Assembly (NCBI GenBank): GCA_029775965.1
Contig: JARVJU010000006.1
Location: forward strand, 1 to 64,000
Origin: Nitrososphaeria archaeon
GTDB taxonomy: Archaea > Thermoproteota > Nitrososphaeria > Conexivisphaerales > DTJL01
Direction of reading: 5' to 3'
Length of the DNA: 64,000 nucleotides
This document shows positions 39,335-48,942 of the stretch, in pieces; the first letter of the stretch is position 1, and every line of letters begins with the position of its first letter. The position numbers and the translations under genes were made by a program. Under the pieces are notes generated by a model. The model was not told the DNA's origin, made no database searches, and saw only the letters and a list, made by a program, of their open reading frames with translations.

Positions 39335-40573
39335 CTAAACTCCTGCTATTCGGAATAGTTCATTCGGCCCAAGAAGTGTTACTTTTATCTCTTCTCCTGC
39401 TTTGATGCTCTGACGAGGTGCAAGTATGGTATATGCGTTTGCATCAAGCAAACTGGATAATAAATTTGACCCCCATCTTAGGGGATGAGCTAGAATGTAG
39501 TTTCCTCTCCTCTCGAGTTTTAGCATATGAGCAGAGGGGAGAAACCTCTTATTCTCAATCGATGTGGATAAGTGTGATGCAATTTCGCAGCTTAACCTTT
39601 CCTTATAAGTAGAGTATGCAGCAGATATGCTAGGAATGACAAGGGAAAAAAGAGCTACTGCTGATGATATGACATGAGCAGGAAGCATCCAGATTAACTT
39701 CCCTTTTAACTTGACAAGGCCAGTTGGCCTTGCAGGCAGAAGCTTTACACCATGAAAGACAGTTTCTGCGTTCAGTGAGAGTAGAAGATCCAGCATCAGG
39801 TCGTTTAGACCTACAGAGCTTCTGCCTAGTGTTATCAGCATATCATAAGATTCTATCTCCCTTTGAAAGAAAGAAGAAAGTGTCTTGGCTTCATCCTCAA
39901 GTACTCCAAGCAGATGAGCCTCTGCACCTATCTCTTTCAGATAATGAAAGACAAGATAGGCGTAATTGTTAAAGATTCTCCTTTTATCCGTCTTCTGTGC
40001 CTTCTTGAGCTCCCTGCCTACTGATAATATTCCTATTCTGATTCTTCTCTTGACCTTAACCCTATTTATCCCTTCGAAGAGAAGAAGACTTATACACGCT
40101 GCATTGAAGACTTCGCCTTCTTTGATCACTATCCTTTCTTTCTGTATATCTTCCCCTTTTTTGAGGATGTTTTTGAACTTTGGTATGGCTGAGCTTATCT
40201 GGATTTTATCACCCAGTAGCCTTGTATCCTCTATCCTCGCAACAGCGTCAAAACCCTCAGGTATAGGCGAGCCTGTCGTAACATACTTTGCATGATACCC
40301 TGATAAAGCGGGAGAGTCTACTATATTCAATTCTACAGGCCTCTCAATCGATGCTTCAGAAAGATCCCCTGACCTTACAGCATAACCGTCCATCATAGCA
40401 ATGTCGAACTCAGGAATGTTTATTCTCGAGGAGATGTCTTCTGCAGCAATCCTTCCGATTGCTTGAGTAGCATTTATGCTCTCTGGTTCAATAATAGGCA
40501 TGGAGGATATTGCCAGCTTGAGAGCTTCTTCATAATCCATCAGTTTTAGATATTTTGAAATGTCAGACCTCAC
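39335..40573 (-). CDS. moeA: Molybdopterin molybdenumtransferase
   Basis: IPEFDIAMMDGYAVRSGD, VTTGSPIPEGFDAVARIEDT, GEDIQKE. Confidence 0.9.
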   Translation of the reverse strand: MRSDISKYLKLMDYEEALKLAISSMPIIEPESINATQAIGRIAAEDISSRINIPEFDIAMMDGYAVRSGDLSEASIERPVELNIVDSPALSGYHAKYVTTGSPIPEGFDAVARIEDTRLLGDKIQISSAIPKFKNILKKGEDIQKERIVIKEGEVFNAACISLLLFEGINRVKVKRRIRIGILSVGRELKKAQKTDKRRIFNNYAYLVFHYLKEIGAEAHLLGVLEDEAKTLSSFFQREIESYDMLITLGRSSVGLNDLMLDLLLSLNAETVFHGVKLLPARPTGLVKLKGKLIWMLPAHVISSAVALFSLVIPSISAAYSTYKERLSCEIASHLSTSIENKRFLPSAHMLKLERRGNYILAHPLRWGSNLLSSLLDANAYTILAPRQSIKAGEEIKVTLLGPNELFRIAGV

Positions 40574-41646
40574 CCAGCAGCACCACTTGGTATATAGCTG
40601 GTAGACAACTTCTTAATTATTGTGTAGGTTAGGCCAAAGATCTCATAGAACCAGGCTAGTATAGCTATGTACACAAATACATCGGGTATGATAAGAAGCT
40701 GAAGCAGGCCCGTTGCTTTTGCAAGCATTAATGTGCATACAGTATACATACCCATAGGAAAGACGGCACCCCAGAACTGAGCATCATATGCTAGAAATTT
40801 CACTCCTCCCAATGTATGCCTCCAGACACCTATTATCAAAAGCCAAGGGATCCACCATGATCCAAAACCCCATATCATCAGCGTTGTCCCGGATATGAAT
40901 GTGTACAGCTGGTTCATCAGCTGCTGGTTGATTAATGAAAGATTAGTATTTTCATATAGAAGAAGAAGCGACCCTGCTAGAGTAGTTATCGCTGTAGCTC
41001 CCATGTTTATCCAGTAAGGGCCTGTTGCGTCTTGAGGATCCAGTCTGAAAAAGAGAAGCCTGTAGCTTATAAGAGCTATAAGAATGACGTACATCATCCA
41101 GCCTATGAAGTACATTATAACGCCAATAGTGTATGTATAGGGATAATAGGGGCTTAGCCTTGCTCCAAGGACAGAAACAGATTCTGTTGATACAACTGCT
41201 ACAAGCCATGTGCCGTTTATCCCTCTATCTAATGAGGGCTTTTCCTTTCCTATCATGAGGGATGTGAATATGGAATATTGATAGAATGCCCAAAGAAAGA
41301 GGCCAAAGATCCATAGTGCATATGCAGCTACAAAATCATGCTGTATAAGAATCAGCTGTACACCTACTGTATTGTTACCAGCTATAACAGTGAAGAAGCC
41401 CGGAGCCCTTCTATGGTCCTTTAGATCCTGCAGGTAGTAGGCTGGAAAGAGCAAAATCCTCATCAGAGTTAGAAGCCATATAATCACATAAGCTGCAACG
41501 TTGATATAGAGTAGAGGAATATATAGAAAGGGCATGTTGTAGAAGAAAGCAGCAATCGATACTATTCCTGTAGCCATAACCATGGAGAAGTATGAGGGCA
41601 TGATGTTTGAGGTTTCATACTTCACTTTATCCCAAAGAGTTTCCAT
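40570..41646 (-). CDS. TehA/SLAC1-family anion channel/transporter
   Basis: PSYFSMVMATGIVSIAAFF, APGFFTVIAGNNTVGVQL, NGTWLVAVVSTESVSVLGARL. Confidence 0.82.
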   Translation of the reverse strand: METLWDKVKYETSNIMPSYFSMVMATGIVSIAAFFYNMPFLYIPLLYINVAAYVIIWLLTLMRILLFPAYYLQDLKDHRRAPGFFTVIAGNNTVGVQLILIQHDFVAAYALWIFGLFLWAFYQYSIFTSLMIGKEKPSLDRGINGTWLVAVVSTESVSVLGARLSPYYPYTYTIGVIMYFIGWMMYVILIALISYRLLFFRLDPQDATGPYWINMGATAITTLAGSLLLLYENTNLSLINQQLMNQLYTFISGTTLMIWGFGSWWIPWLLIIGVWRHTLGGVKFLAYDAQFWGAVFPMGMYTVCTLMLAKATGLLQLLIIPDVFVYIAILAWFYEIFGLTYTIIKKLSTSYIPSGAAG

Positions 41647-41656
41647 AACTCCCTCC

Positions 41657-42349
41657 TTAGGAGCTCCTTGATATACTCCTGTAAACTATGTTTCTTCTCC
41701 ATAGATAAGGCAATGGAAGGCTGAATATATGAACAAGCCTTGTGAATGGTAAGGCTGCGAAGAAAAGAAGCCCTAGCAAAGTATGCAGCTGATACGTCAG
41801 GGGGGCGGTTGCTATTATAGGAATATCGGGTCTGAAGGTAAGTATGCTCCTAATGTATACACCTATGGTTGAGCGATAATCATATTCTCCTATAAGCAGC
41901 GAATAGCCCAGAGTATTCAGTAACCCGCTAAGCATGACAAAAAGTAGTAGTGCAAGTGTGAAATAATCATCTATACCGCTGGTTGCTTTCACCTTTCCGT
42001 TCAGAAGCCTTCTTGCAAGCAAGACGAATAGGCCTAGAACAGATATCACTCCCGCCAGAGCACCTCCATAAAAAGCTATTATGTGATAGCTGCTGAAGCT
42101 TACACCCATACTTTTGTAAAAGCTGACTGGAATTAAAAGACCCATTATATGCCCTATGAAGACAAATATGAACCCCCAGTGGAACATAATACTCCCCCAC
42201 ATAAGTAACCTTCTCTCAAGTATCTGGCTTGATTTGGATGTCCAACCCCATGGGTCTTTATCATACCTGAGGATGAGGCCAACTATGAAAACTGTCAGAG
42301 CAACATATGGATATATCACCCAAAGAAAAAGCTCAACCTCAGCTACCAA
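41657..42349 (-). CDS. narI: Respiratory nitrate reductase gamma subunit
   Basis: YPYVALTVFIVGLILRYDKDPWGWTSKSSQILERRLLMWGSIMFHWGFIFVFIGHIMGLLIP. Confidence 0.93.
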   Translation of the reverse strand: MVAEVELFLWVIYPYVALTVFIVGLILRYDKDPWGWTSKSSQILERRLLMWGSIMFHWGFIFVFIGHIMGLLIPVSFYKSMGVSFSSYHIIAFYGGALAGVISVLGLFVLLARRLLNGKVKATSGIDDYFTLALLLFVMLSGLLNTLGYSLLIGEYDYRSTIGVYIRSILTFRPDIPIIATAPLTYQLHTLLGLLFFAALPFTRLVHIFSLPLPYLWRRNIVYRSISRSS

Positions 42350-42351
42350 AG

Positions 42352-42861
42352 TTAAATCCCTCTTATCGTATCTGCAAGAATTCTAAACAACTGTGAATAA
42401 GGGCTTTTGCTCTTCTCAACATTTTCTGCCATAATAACTATAGCCTTAAGGTATCTTTCAATAGCTACTTCAACATCTGAATCAGCTACAGAAAGAAATT
42501 TTAGGAAAGTAGGTAAATAGTCAGGTAGCTCTTTTGTATCTTCTATCAGCCCAGACCTTTTGTACAAGCTTCTGAGATTGATAAGCTCGCTGCCTCTTTC
42601 CATACTGACACCAAATGAGCTGTAGGAAAGGTAGAGGCTACATTCTTCAGAGAAGTCGAAAGTCCGAACATATGTTTCCTGAAGTTCTATAGGGTCAGAA
42701 CTACTCATGTAATCGATAAAGCTTATGAGAGCTGAAGCCTTCTGTCTTGGAAGAGATTCTGCTTCCTTCCTTAGCCTTGGTAGAGATGAAATAAGAGAAG
42801 AGTCTGGATATGCTAGAAGCTCTGAGCAGATATAAAAGAACAGCCTATCATACATGTTCAA
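42352..42861 (-). CDS. narJ: Nitrate reductase assembly chaperone
   Basis: LQETYVRTFDFSEECSLYLSY, PDYLPTFLKFLS; located between narH and narI. Confidence 0.9.
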   Translation of the reverse strand: MNMYDRLFFYICSELLAYPDSSLISSLPRLRKEAESLPRQKASALISFIDYMSSSDPIELQETYVRTFDFSEECSLYLSYSSFGVSMERGSELINLRSLYKRSGLIEDTKELPDYLPTFLKFLSVADSDVEVAIERYLKAIVIMAENVEKSKSPYSQLFRILADTIRGI

Positions 42862-42864
42862 GCT

Positions 42865-44397
42865 TTAGAACCCCCAATCAACGTTAACCTTTGCATCCTT
42901 TGAATTGCTGCAACCTGAACAGTCTTTGCAAAAGTCCTTCGTTTGCTTTCCATTCTTTGCTAGGAATTTTGCATAAGCTTCCTTTTCGTAGAAAGGTAAA
43001 CCTGCTATGCCTTGCTCTGAATAGAGGTCTCTTGCAATCTCCCTGTGAGAAGTAGGGATTACAAATCTCTCCTCAAACTTGGCTATTGCAAGCATGCGAA
43101 ATATCTCTTTTGTTTCCTGCTCTGTCAGCCCGGCTTTCTTTATAGTATCCCAGTCTGGCGTAAGAGCTAAGGTTATAGCTCTCATGTACATGCGGACGGC
43201 AGCAAGTCTTCTTAGAGCGCTTATGACAGGCTGCTCATCCCCTGCTGCAAGCAGATTGGCAAGGTACCGAACAGGAATTCTGAGCTTCTCTATAGAAGGA
43301 AAGATATCAGATTCGTTACCTGTCAGCTGGAAGACCTTATCAGCTATAGGACTTATAGGGGGTACATACCATACCATTGGTAAAGTTCTATACTCTGGAT
43401 GAAGAGGAAGTGCAATCTTCCATCTGACTATCAGCTTGTAAACGGGTGAGCGTTTTGCATATTCTATCCATTCCTCAGGTATTCCGTTTTTTATCGCATG
43501 TTTTCTTACCTCTTCGTCTGATGGATCCAAGAAGATTGAAAGTTGGGAGTTAAGAAGATCCTTTTCATTCTCTACCGAAGCTGCTTGCCTAACCTTATCT
43601 GCATCATACAGCATGACGCCAATGTATCTTATCCTTCCTACACATGTTTCCGAGCAGATTGTTGGTAGACCTGCCTCTATTCTGGGGTAGCAAAAAGTAC
43701 ATTTCTCTGCTTTGTGCGTCTTCCAGTTGAAATAGACCTTTTTGTAGGGGCAACCTGATATGCAAAATCTCCATCCTCTGCAGGCTTCTTGGTCTACGAG
43801 CACTATCCCATCTTCCTCTCTCTTGTATATCGCACCCGAAGGACATGAGGCAACACAAGAAGGGTTCAAGCAATGTTCACATATTCTTGGTAGATAGAAC
43901 ATGAACGCATCTTCATACTCAAGCTTTATTGATTCCTCCATCCCCCTAAGGTTTACATCTAGATGTGCTGTCACATTACTTCCAGCAAGGTCATCCTCCC
44001 AGTTTGGCCCCCAACTTGGCTGCGTCTCTCTTCCTGTTATCGAAGATATAGGACTTGCAACAGGTTGATGCTGACTTTGCTCAGCTATGGTCAGCTGTTG
44101 ATAGTTGTACGTCCATGGCTCATAGTAATCTTCTAGTGTTGGCAAAACAGGATTGAAGAATATCTTCAAAATCCTTGATAGCTTTCCGCCCTGCTTTAGT
44201 CTTAGCTTTCCTTTCTTCAGTTCCCAACCCCCTTTATTCTTTGCTTGATCCTCCCATCCCCTGGGATATCCAACTCCAGGTTTTGTTTCAACGTCATTGA
44301 ACCATATGTATTCAGCACCTGGTCTGTTTGTCCATGTGTTCTTGCAGGTAACAGAACAGGTGTGGCATCCTATGCACTTATCTAGATTCATAACCAT
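42865..44397 (-). CDS. narH: Respiratory nitrate reductase beta subunit
   Basis: NLDKCIGCHTCSVTCKNTWTNRPGAEYIWFNDVETKPGVGYPRGWEDQ and multiple 4Fe-4S motifs. Confidence 0.95.
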   Translation of the reverse strand: MVMNLDKCIGCHTCSVTCKNTWTNRPGAEYIWFNDVETKPGVGYPRGWEDQAKNKGGWELKKGKLRLKQGGKLSRILKIFFNPVLPTLEDYYEPWTYNYQQLTIAEQSQHQPVASPISSITGRETQPSWGPNWEDDLAGSNVTAHLDVNLRGMEESIKLEYEDAFMFYLPRICEHCLNPSCVASCPSGAIYKREEDGIVLVDQEACRGWRFCISGCPYKKVYFNWKTHKAEKCTFCYPRIEAGLPTICSETCVGRIRYIGVMLYDADKVRQAASVENEKDLLNSQLSIFLDPSDEEVRKHAIKNGIPEEWIEYAKRSPVYKLIVRWKIALPLHPEYRTLPMVWYVPPISPIADKVFQLTGNESDIFPSIEKLRIPVRYLANLLAAGDEQPVISALRRLAAVRMYMRAITLALTPDWDTIKKAGLTEQETKEIFRMLAIAKFEERFVIPTSHREIARDLYSEQGIAGLPFYEKEAYAKFLAKNGKQTKDFCKDCSGCSNSKDAKVNVDWGF

Positions 44398-44410
44398 GCA
44401 TATCTGAGCC

Positions 44411-47400
44411 TTAACGTTCAGCCCAATTCACCTCCTGCATCTTTCTTATGTATACAATTGTATCCCTCTGATTGCCAACAGGCCCCCAATAGTTGAATCC
44501 ATAGCTAAACTGTGCGTATGCTCCTATCATGTGAGTAGGCTTGACTCTTATCTGAGTAACACTGTTGTGTATTCCACCCCTCTCCTTTGTTATTGTAGAA
44601 AATGGCACGTTGATAGTCCTATCTTGCGCGTGATAGGAAAAAGCTGTGCCTTTTGGTATCCTGTGGCTGATTACAGCCCTGGCAACCATGACACCATTTC
44701 TGTTAAAGACTTCTACCCAGTCGTTGTCAGCTATCCCTGCATCAGATGCGTCTTCATTATTAAGCCAAACTGTAGGCCCGCCTCTAAATAGGTTAAGCAT
44801 CCTAAGATTGTCGGAGTATGTAGTATGAATAGACCATTTGTTATGTGGTGTTATCCATCTAACTCTAAGAACCTTGTCTTTATCCATATCTTTACTGATC
44901 TCTGGCATCTCTCCATTCAGAAGTGGCTCAGGCAAAAGAGGAGGTCTGTAGATTGGGAGATTCTCACCGAATTCTCTTATAAGCTGATGGTCTAAATAGA
45001 AATGCTGCCTGCCTGTAAGTGTTCTCCAAGGAACCTTTCTCTCCACGTTTACTGCAAAGGCTGTATACTGTCTTCCTCCTTTTTCTATTCCACTCCAGAC
45101 AGGAGTGGTCATGACTCTTCTTGGCTGTCTTACCAAGTCATCGAACCTTATCCTCAAACCACTCTCCTCTTCAGCAAGGTCCGTCAACTTTACACCCGTC
45201 TTTTTCTCAAGGGCCTTCCAGCCCTTCATAGCTACAGAGCCATTCGTAGCACCAGACAGTGCCATTATTGCCTCTGCAGCTTTTACTGCAGTGCTTATGT
45301 CTGGATGGCCTTGCCAGATATTCTCACCCAACTCTTGTTTTAGAGCATCATACTCTTCACCAGGGTTGAAGGTAATTCCCTTTGCACCCATACCAAGCTG
45401 AGTGATAAGAGGTCCAAGAGATAACATCTTTTTGTAGATGGCTGAGTAATCTCTTTCAACTATCTTCATCCTCTGAGTATTCTTGCCAGGTTGAGGTTTC
45501 TCTGCTTTTTCCCACCATTCTTCTATCCTTCCCCTTGGCTGTGCGATTTCATCAGGACTATCATGCATCAAAGGTACTGTAACAACATCTTTGACAGGAG
45601 ATGTAAAGTATCTTCGAGCCATCTCTGAAAAGACTTTAGAAATACCTGCGAATGTGTCCCAGTCGCTCTTTGATTCCCACGCAGGGTCTATCGCAGGGTT
45701 GAAAGGATGAATAAAAGGATGCAGGTCAGTTGTGCTGATATCATGTTTTTCATACCAAGTAGCAGCTGGAAGAACTATATCAGAATATAGAGCAGTCCCA
45801 TCCATTCTGAAGTTAATATCTACCAAGAGGTCAAGCTTGCCCCTAGGTGTGTCTCTTAAGATGATTAAGCTTGGTTTGACTAATAGCTCTTTACCCATCA
45901 CTGCATTTTTTGTACCAAGCAGATGCTTGAGGAAATATTCATGACCTTTGCCACTAGCTGAGATAAGGTTTGCCCTCCAGACAAATAATATTCTGGGAAA
46001 ATTTACAGGCTCATCAGGGTCTTCTATGGCAAATTTTAGCTCTTTCTTTGCAAGTTTTTCTGCAATGAAGTTTACTATTTGCTGTTCATCTTTACTCCCA
46101 TTATTCTCTGCTTCTCTTACCAACTCTATCGGATTCTTGTTAAACTGAGGATAGCATGGAAGCCAGCCTAGCTTTGCAGCTAGTACATTATAATCAGCAA
46201 AGTGAAGAGCTCCATATTTACCTGCCAGAGGAGATGAAATAATCTTTGCTGTCTGATATTCATACCTCCACTGATCAGTTGCAATGTAGAAGAACGAGGT
46301 ACCATTCTGAAGACGAGCAGGCCTTGACCAGTCGTTTGCAAATGCTACTGTGGACCATCCCTCTAAAGGTCTGACCTTCTCTTGCCCAACGTAGTGAGCC
46401 CAGCCGCCTCCGTTGACTCCTTGAGCCCCTGTCAGTAGAACTAAAGAGAGGATAGCCCTGTATATCTGGTCGTTGTGATACCAGTGGTTTATCCCTGAAC
46501 CCATTATTATCATAGACCTTCCGTGTGTTATCTCAGCATTCTTCGCAAACTCTCTAGCTATCTGTGTAGCAGTATCTCTTTTTACTCCCGTTATAGCCTC
46601 CTGCCAGGCTGGAGTGTATGGTTTTGGGTCGTTATAGTCAGAAGGATAGTCACCTTTAAGACCTCTAGATATGCCTATTGATGCAAGCAGAAGGTCAAAT
46701 ACAGTTGTTACAAAATACTCCTTGTTGTCAGCTCTAATAACTTTAGCAGGCAGCTCCCTTGTAAGAACACTACCATCTGCCCCTTCTTCAAAATAGGGAA
46801 AAGCTACAGGAAGAATTTTATCCTCATTCCCTAGCAAAGTAAGCATAGGCTTTATCTTTTTACCCTCTGAAGAAAGTTCAAGATTCCATTTACCTTCCTC
46901 ACTCCATCTGAAACCTATGCTTCCATTTGGGACTACAGGCATACCTGTCAAGCTATCGAACAGAACTGTCTTCCAGTCCGGATTGGCTGTCTTCAGGCCT
47001 AGGTCAGAAGCAGTCAGGAAGTTAGAAGGTGTGTAAAGTTCTTTATCCTTATCTTCATATTCTACCTTTTCAAGTATTACAAGAAAAGGGAGGTCTGTGT
47101 AGGTAGAAGCATATTCTTCAAAATACTGAACATTCCTATCAACATAAAATTCCTTTAGTATTACATGGGTCATCGCCAAAGCAAGGGCTCCGTCTGTTCC
47201 TGCTCTTACTGGGAGCCATATATCTCCAAACTTTACGTTGTCAGTGTAGTCAGGACTGACTGCTACTATCTTTGTCCCTTTATACCTAGCTTCTACCATG
47301 AAATGGGCATCAGGTGTTCTTGTTATAGGCAGGTTCGCCCCCCACATTATGATGTAAGAAGAATTGTACCAATCCGCACTTTCAGGAACATCTGTCTGCT

Positions 47401-48106
47401 CCCCCCATATCTCTGGCGAGGCTGTGGGCAAGTCGCAGTACCAGTCATAGAAGCTTATTATACCTCCTCCAAGCAAGGAAATGAACCTTGAGCCAGAAGC
47501 ATAGCTGACCATCGACATTGCAGGTATTGGAGTAAATCCGAATATCCTATCAGGACCATACTTCTGGATGGTATAAATGAGGGATGCAGATATAAGCCTG
47601 TAAATTTCCTCAGTGTCTGCTCTGATGAAGCCTCCCATACCTCTGGCAGATTTGTAGAGATTTTGCTTAGCTGGATCCTCTACTATACTCTTCCACGCTT
47701 TAACCTCATCACCAGCATTCTGTGACAGAGCTTCTTTCCAAAGTCTCCAAAGAATCCCTCTAACATAGGGATATCTTATTCTAAGGGGGCTGTAGACGTA
47801 CCATGAAAAGGAAGCACCTCTTGGGCAGCCACGCGGCTCGTACTCAGGCATGGATGGTCCGTTAGTAGGATAGTCGGTCTGCTGGGTCTCCCAGGTTATT
47901 ATTCCATCCTTCACGTATATCTGCCAGCTGCAAGAGCCTGTGCAGTTTACGCCATGGGTAGACCTGACTATCTTATCATGCTGCCATCTCATTCTGTAAG
48001 CCTCTTCCCATAATCTGTCTCTTGGCGAAATGGCACTCCATCCTTCTCTGTTTGGCCTGCTCTTTTTGAAGAATTGTGGTATCTTTCTTAGCTGGGACCC
48101 TACCAA
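44411..48106 (-). CDS. narG: Respiratory nitrate reductase alpha subunit
   Basis: RWQHDKIVRSTHGVNCTGSCSWQIYVKDGIITWETQQTDYP, YNSSYIIMWGANLPITRTPDAHF, GSGINHWYHNDQIYRAILSLVLLTGAQGVNGGGWAHYVGQEKVRPLEGW. Confidence 0.96.
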   Translation of the reverse strand: MVGSQLRKIPQFFKKSRPNREGWSAISPRDRLWEEAYRMRWQHDKIVRSTHGVNCTGSCSWQIYVKDGIITWETQQTDYPTNGPSMPEYEPRGCPRGASFSWYVYSPLRIRYPYVRGILWRLWKEALSQNAGDEVKAWKSIVEDPAKQNLYKSARGMGGFIRADTEEIYRLISASLIYTIQKYGPDRIFGFTPIPAMSMVSYASGSRFISLLGGGIISFYDWYCDLPTASPEIWGEQTDVPESADWYNSSYIIMWGANLPITRTPDAHFMVEARYKGTKIVAVSPDYTDNVKFGDIWLPVRAGTDGALALAMTHVILKEFYVDRNVQYFEEYASTYTDLPFLVILEKVEYEDKDKELYTPSNFLTASDLGLKTANPDWKTVLFDSLTGMPVVPNGSIGFRWSEEGKWNLELSSEGKKIKPMLTLLGNEDKILPVAFPYFEEGADGSVLTRELPAKVIRADNKEYFVTTVFDLLLASIGISRGLKGDYPSDYNDPKPYTPAWQEAITGVKRDTATQIAREFAKNAEITHGRSMIIMGSGINHWYHNDQIYRAILSLVLLTGAQGVNGGGWAHYVGQEKVRPLEGWSTVAFANDWSRPARLQNGTSFFYIATDQWRYEYQTAKIISSPLAGKYGALHFADYNVLAAKLGWLPCYPQFNKNPIELVREAENNGSKDEQQIVNFIAEKLAKKELKFAIEDPDEPVNFPRILFVWRANLISASGKGHEYFLKHLLGTKNAVMGKELLVKPSLIILRDTPRGKLDLLVDINFRMDGTALYSDIVLPAATWYEKHDISTTDLHPFIHPFNPAIDPAWESKSDWDTFAGISKVFSEMARRYFTSPVKDVVTVPLMHDSPDEIAQPRGRIEEWWEKAEKPQPGKNTQRMKIVERDYSAIYKKMLSLGPLITQLGMGAKGITFNPGEEYDALKQELGENIWQGHPDISTAVKAAEAIMALSGATNGSVAMKGWKALEKKTGVKLTDLAEEESGLRIRFDDLVRQPRRVMTTPVWSGIEKGGRQYTAFAVNVERKVPWRTLTGRQHFYLDHQLIREFGENLPIYRPPLLPEPLLNGEMPEISKDMDKDKVLRVRWITPHNKWSIHTTYSDNLRMLNLFRGGPTVWLNNEDASDAGIADNDWVEVFNRNGVMVARAVISHRIPKGTAFSYHAQDRTINVPFSTITKERGGIHNSVTQIRVKPTHMIGAYAQFSYGFNYWGPVGNQRDTIVYIRKMQEVNWAER

Positions 48107-48216
48107 AATCTTTCACCTGCTTTCAAGACATCATTCTGCAGCATCTTATTCAAGTAAGCCTGCTCAGAGTTATAAAATGGTACCCTAACAGATTAGGGTC
48201 ATAATCAGCTAATTTG

Positions 48217-48867
48217 TCAATCATGAATTTGGTTCAGATATGCTTCTATTATCTTCCTTATCCCTCTTCTCATCTTCTCTTGAAGACTTGGAGGTGACAC
48301 ACCCAGCTGATAGGCCAGCTCTGTCATTGTTGTCTTTCTATTAACATCGAAGAATCCATTTTTGAAGGCAAAAGATAACGCTTCTAGCTGCTTGGGAGTA
48401 AGCGCTGCATTCTCTGTATATTTATTCTTTAAAATTAGCCTAGCAACTATCCCCTTTTTCTTAAGATTACGCATGAATGAATTTAATGCAGAAGAGGAGA
48501 ATGAAAGTACATGGTATAGCATATCCTTCTCTGAAACCTGCTCTGCGTTCATAACCAGAATCTGCGAATCAGCGAATTCTTTGCAGACAAGACAGCTTTC
48601 ACTCTCAACCAGAATTTTCTTTTCCCCTAGCTTAGCAAGTGTTATAGATTTTCTTCTCAGGTCATCAAGGCTGATGCTTTTTGTTCTGAATTCTACCCTA
48701 TGCACGCTTGTCCTTGTACCAGCTCTCAAGAAGAATAGGGATACCTTTCCTCCTACGATGCTTGCAGATTCAGCTACAGGGCAGCCAGTCTTCTTTACTT
48801 TGATGTATGCTTCTACAGCTGTATTTGGCTTCAATTTTGAAGTATTGACCTTGTCACTTTTATACAC
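48217..48867 (-). CDS. HTH_10 (bacterio-opsin activator-like) transcriptional regulator
   Basis: LTPKQLEALSFAFKNGFFDVNRKTTMTELAYQLGVSPPSLQEKMRRGIRKIIEAYL. Confidence 0.85.
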   Translation of the reverse strand: MYKSDKVNTSKLKPNTAVEAYIKVKKTGCPVAESASIVGGKVSLFFLRAGTRTSVHRVEFRTKSISLDDLRRKSITLAKLGEKKILVESESCLVCKEFADSQILVMNAEQVSEKDMLYHVLSFSSSALNSFMRNLKKKGIVARLILKNKYTENAALTPKQLEALSFAFKNGFFDVNRKTTMTELAYQLGVSPPSLQEKMRRGIRKIIEAYLNQIHD

Positions 48868-48942
48868 TTTGCCTTTACCATCAATGCGATGCCTATGCAG
48901 AGTCTACATCCAGATATGTGTTGATACCATATGATGTGTTTA

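Noticed and set aside
44531-47491. Many antisense ORFs over narG and other long genes
   Set aside because: They lie opposite strongly conserved genes and show no protein-family motifs.
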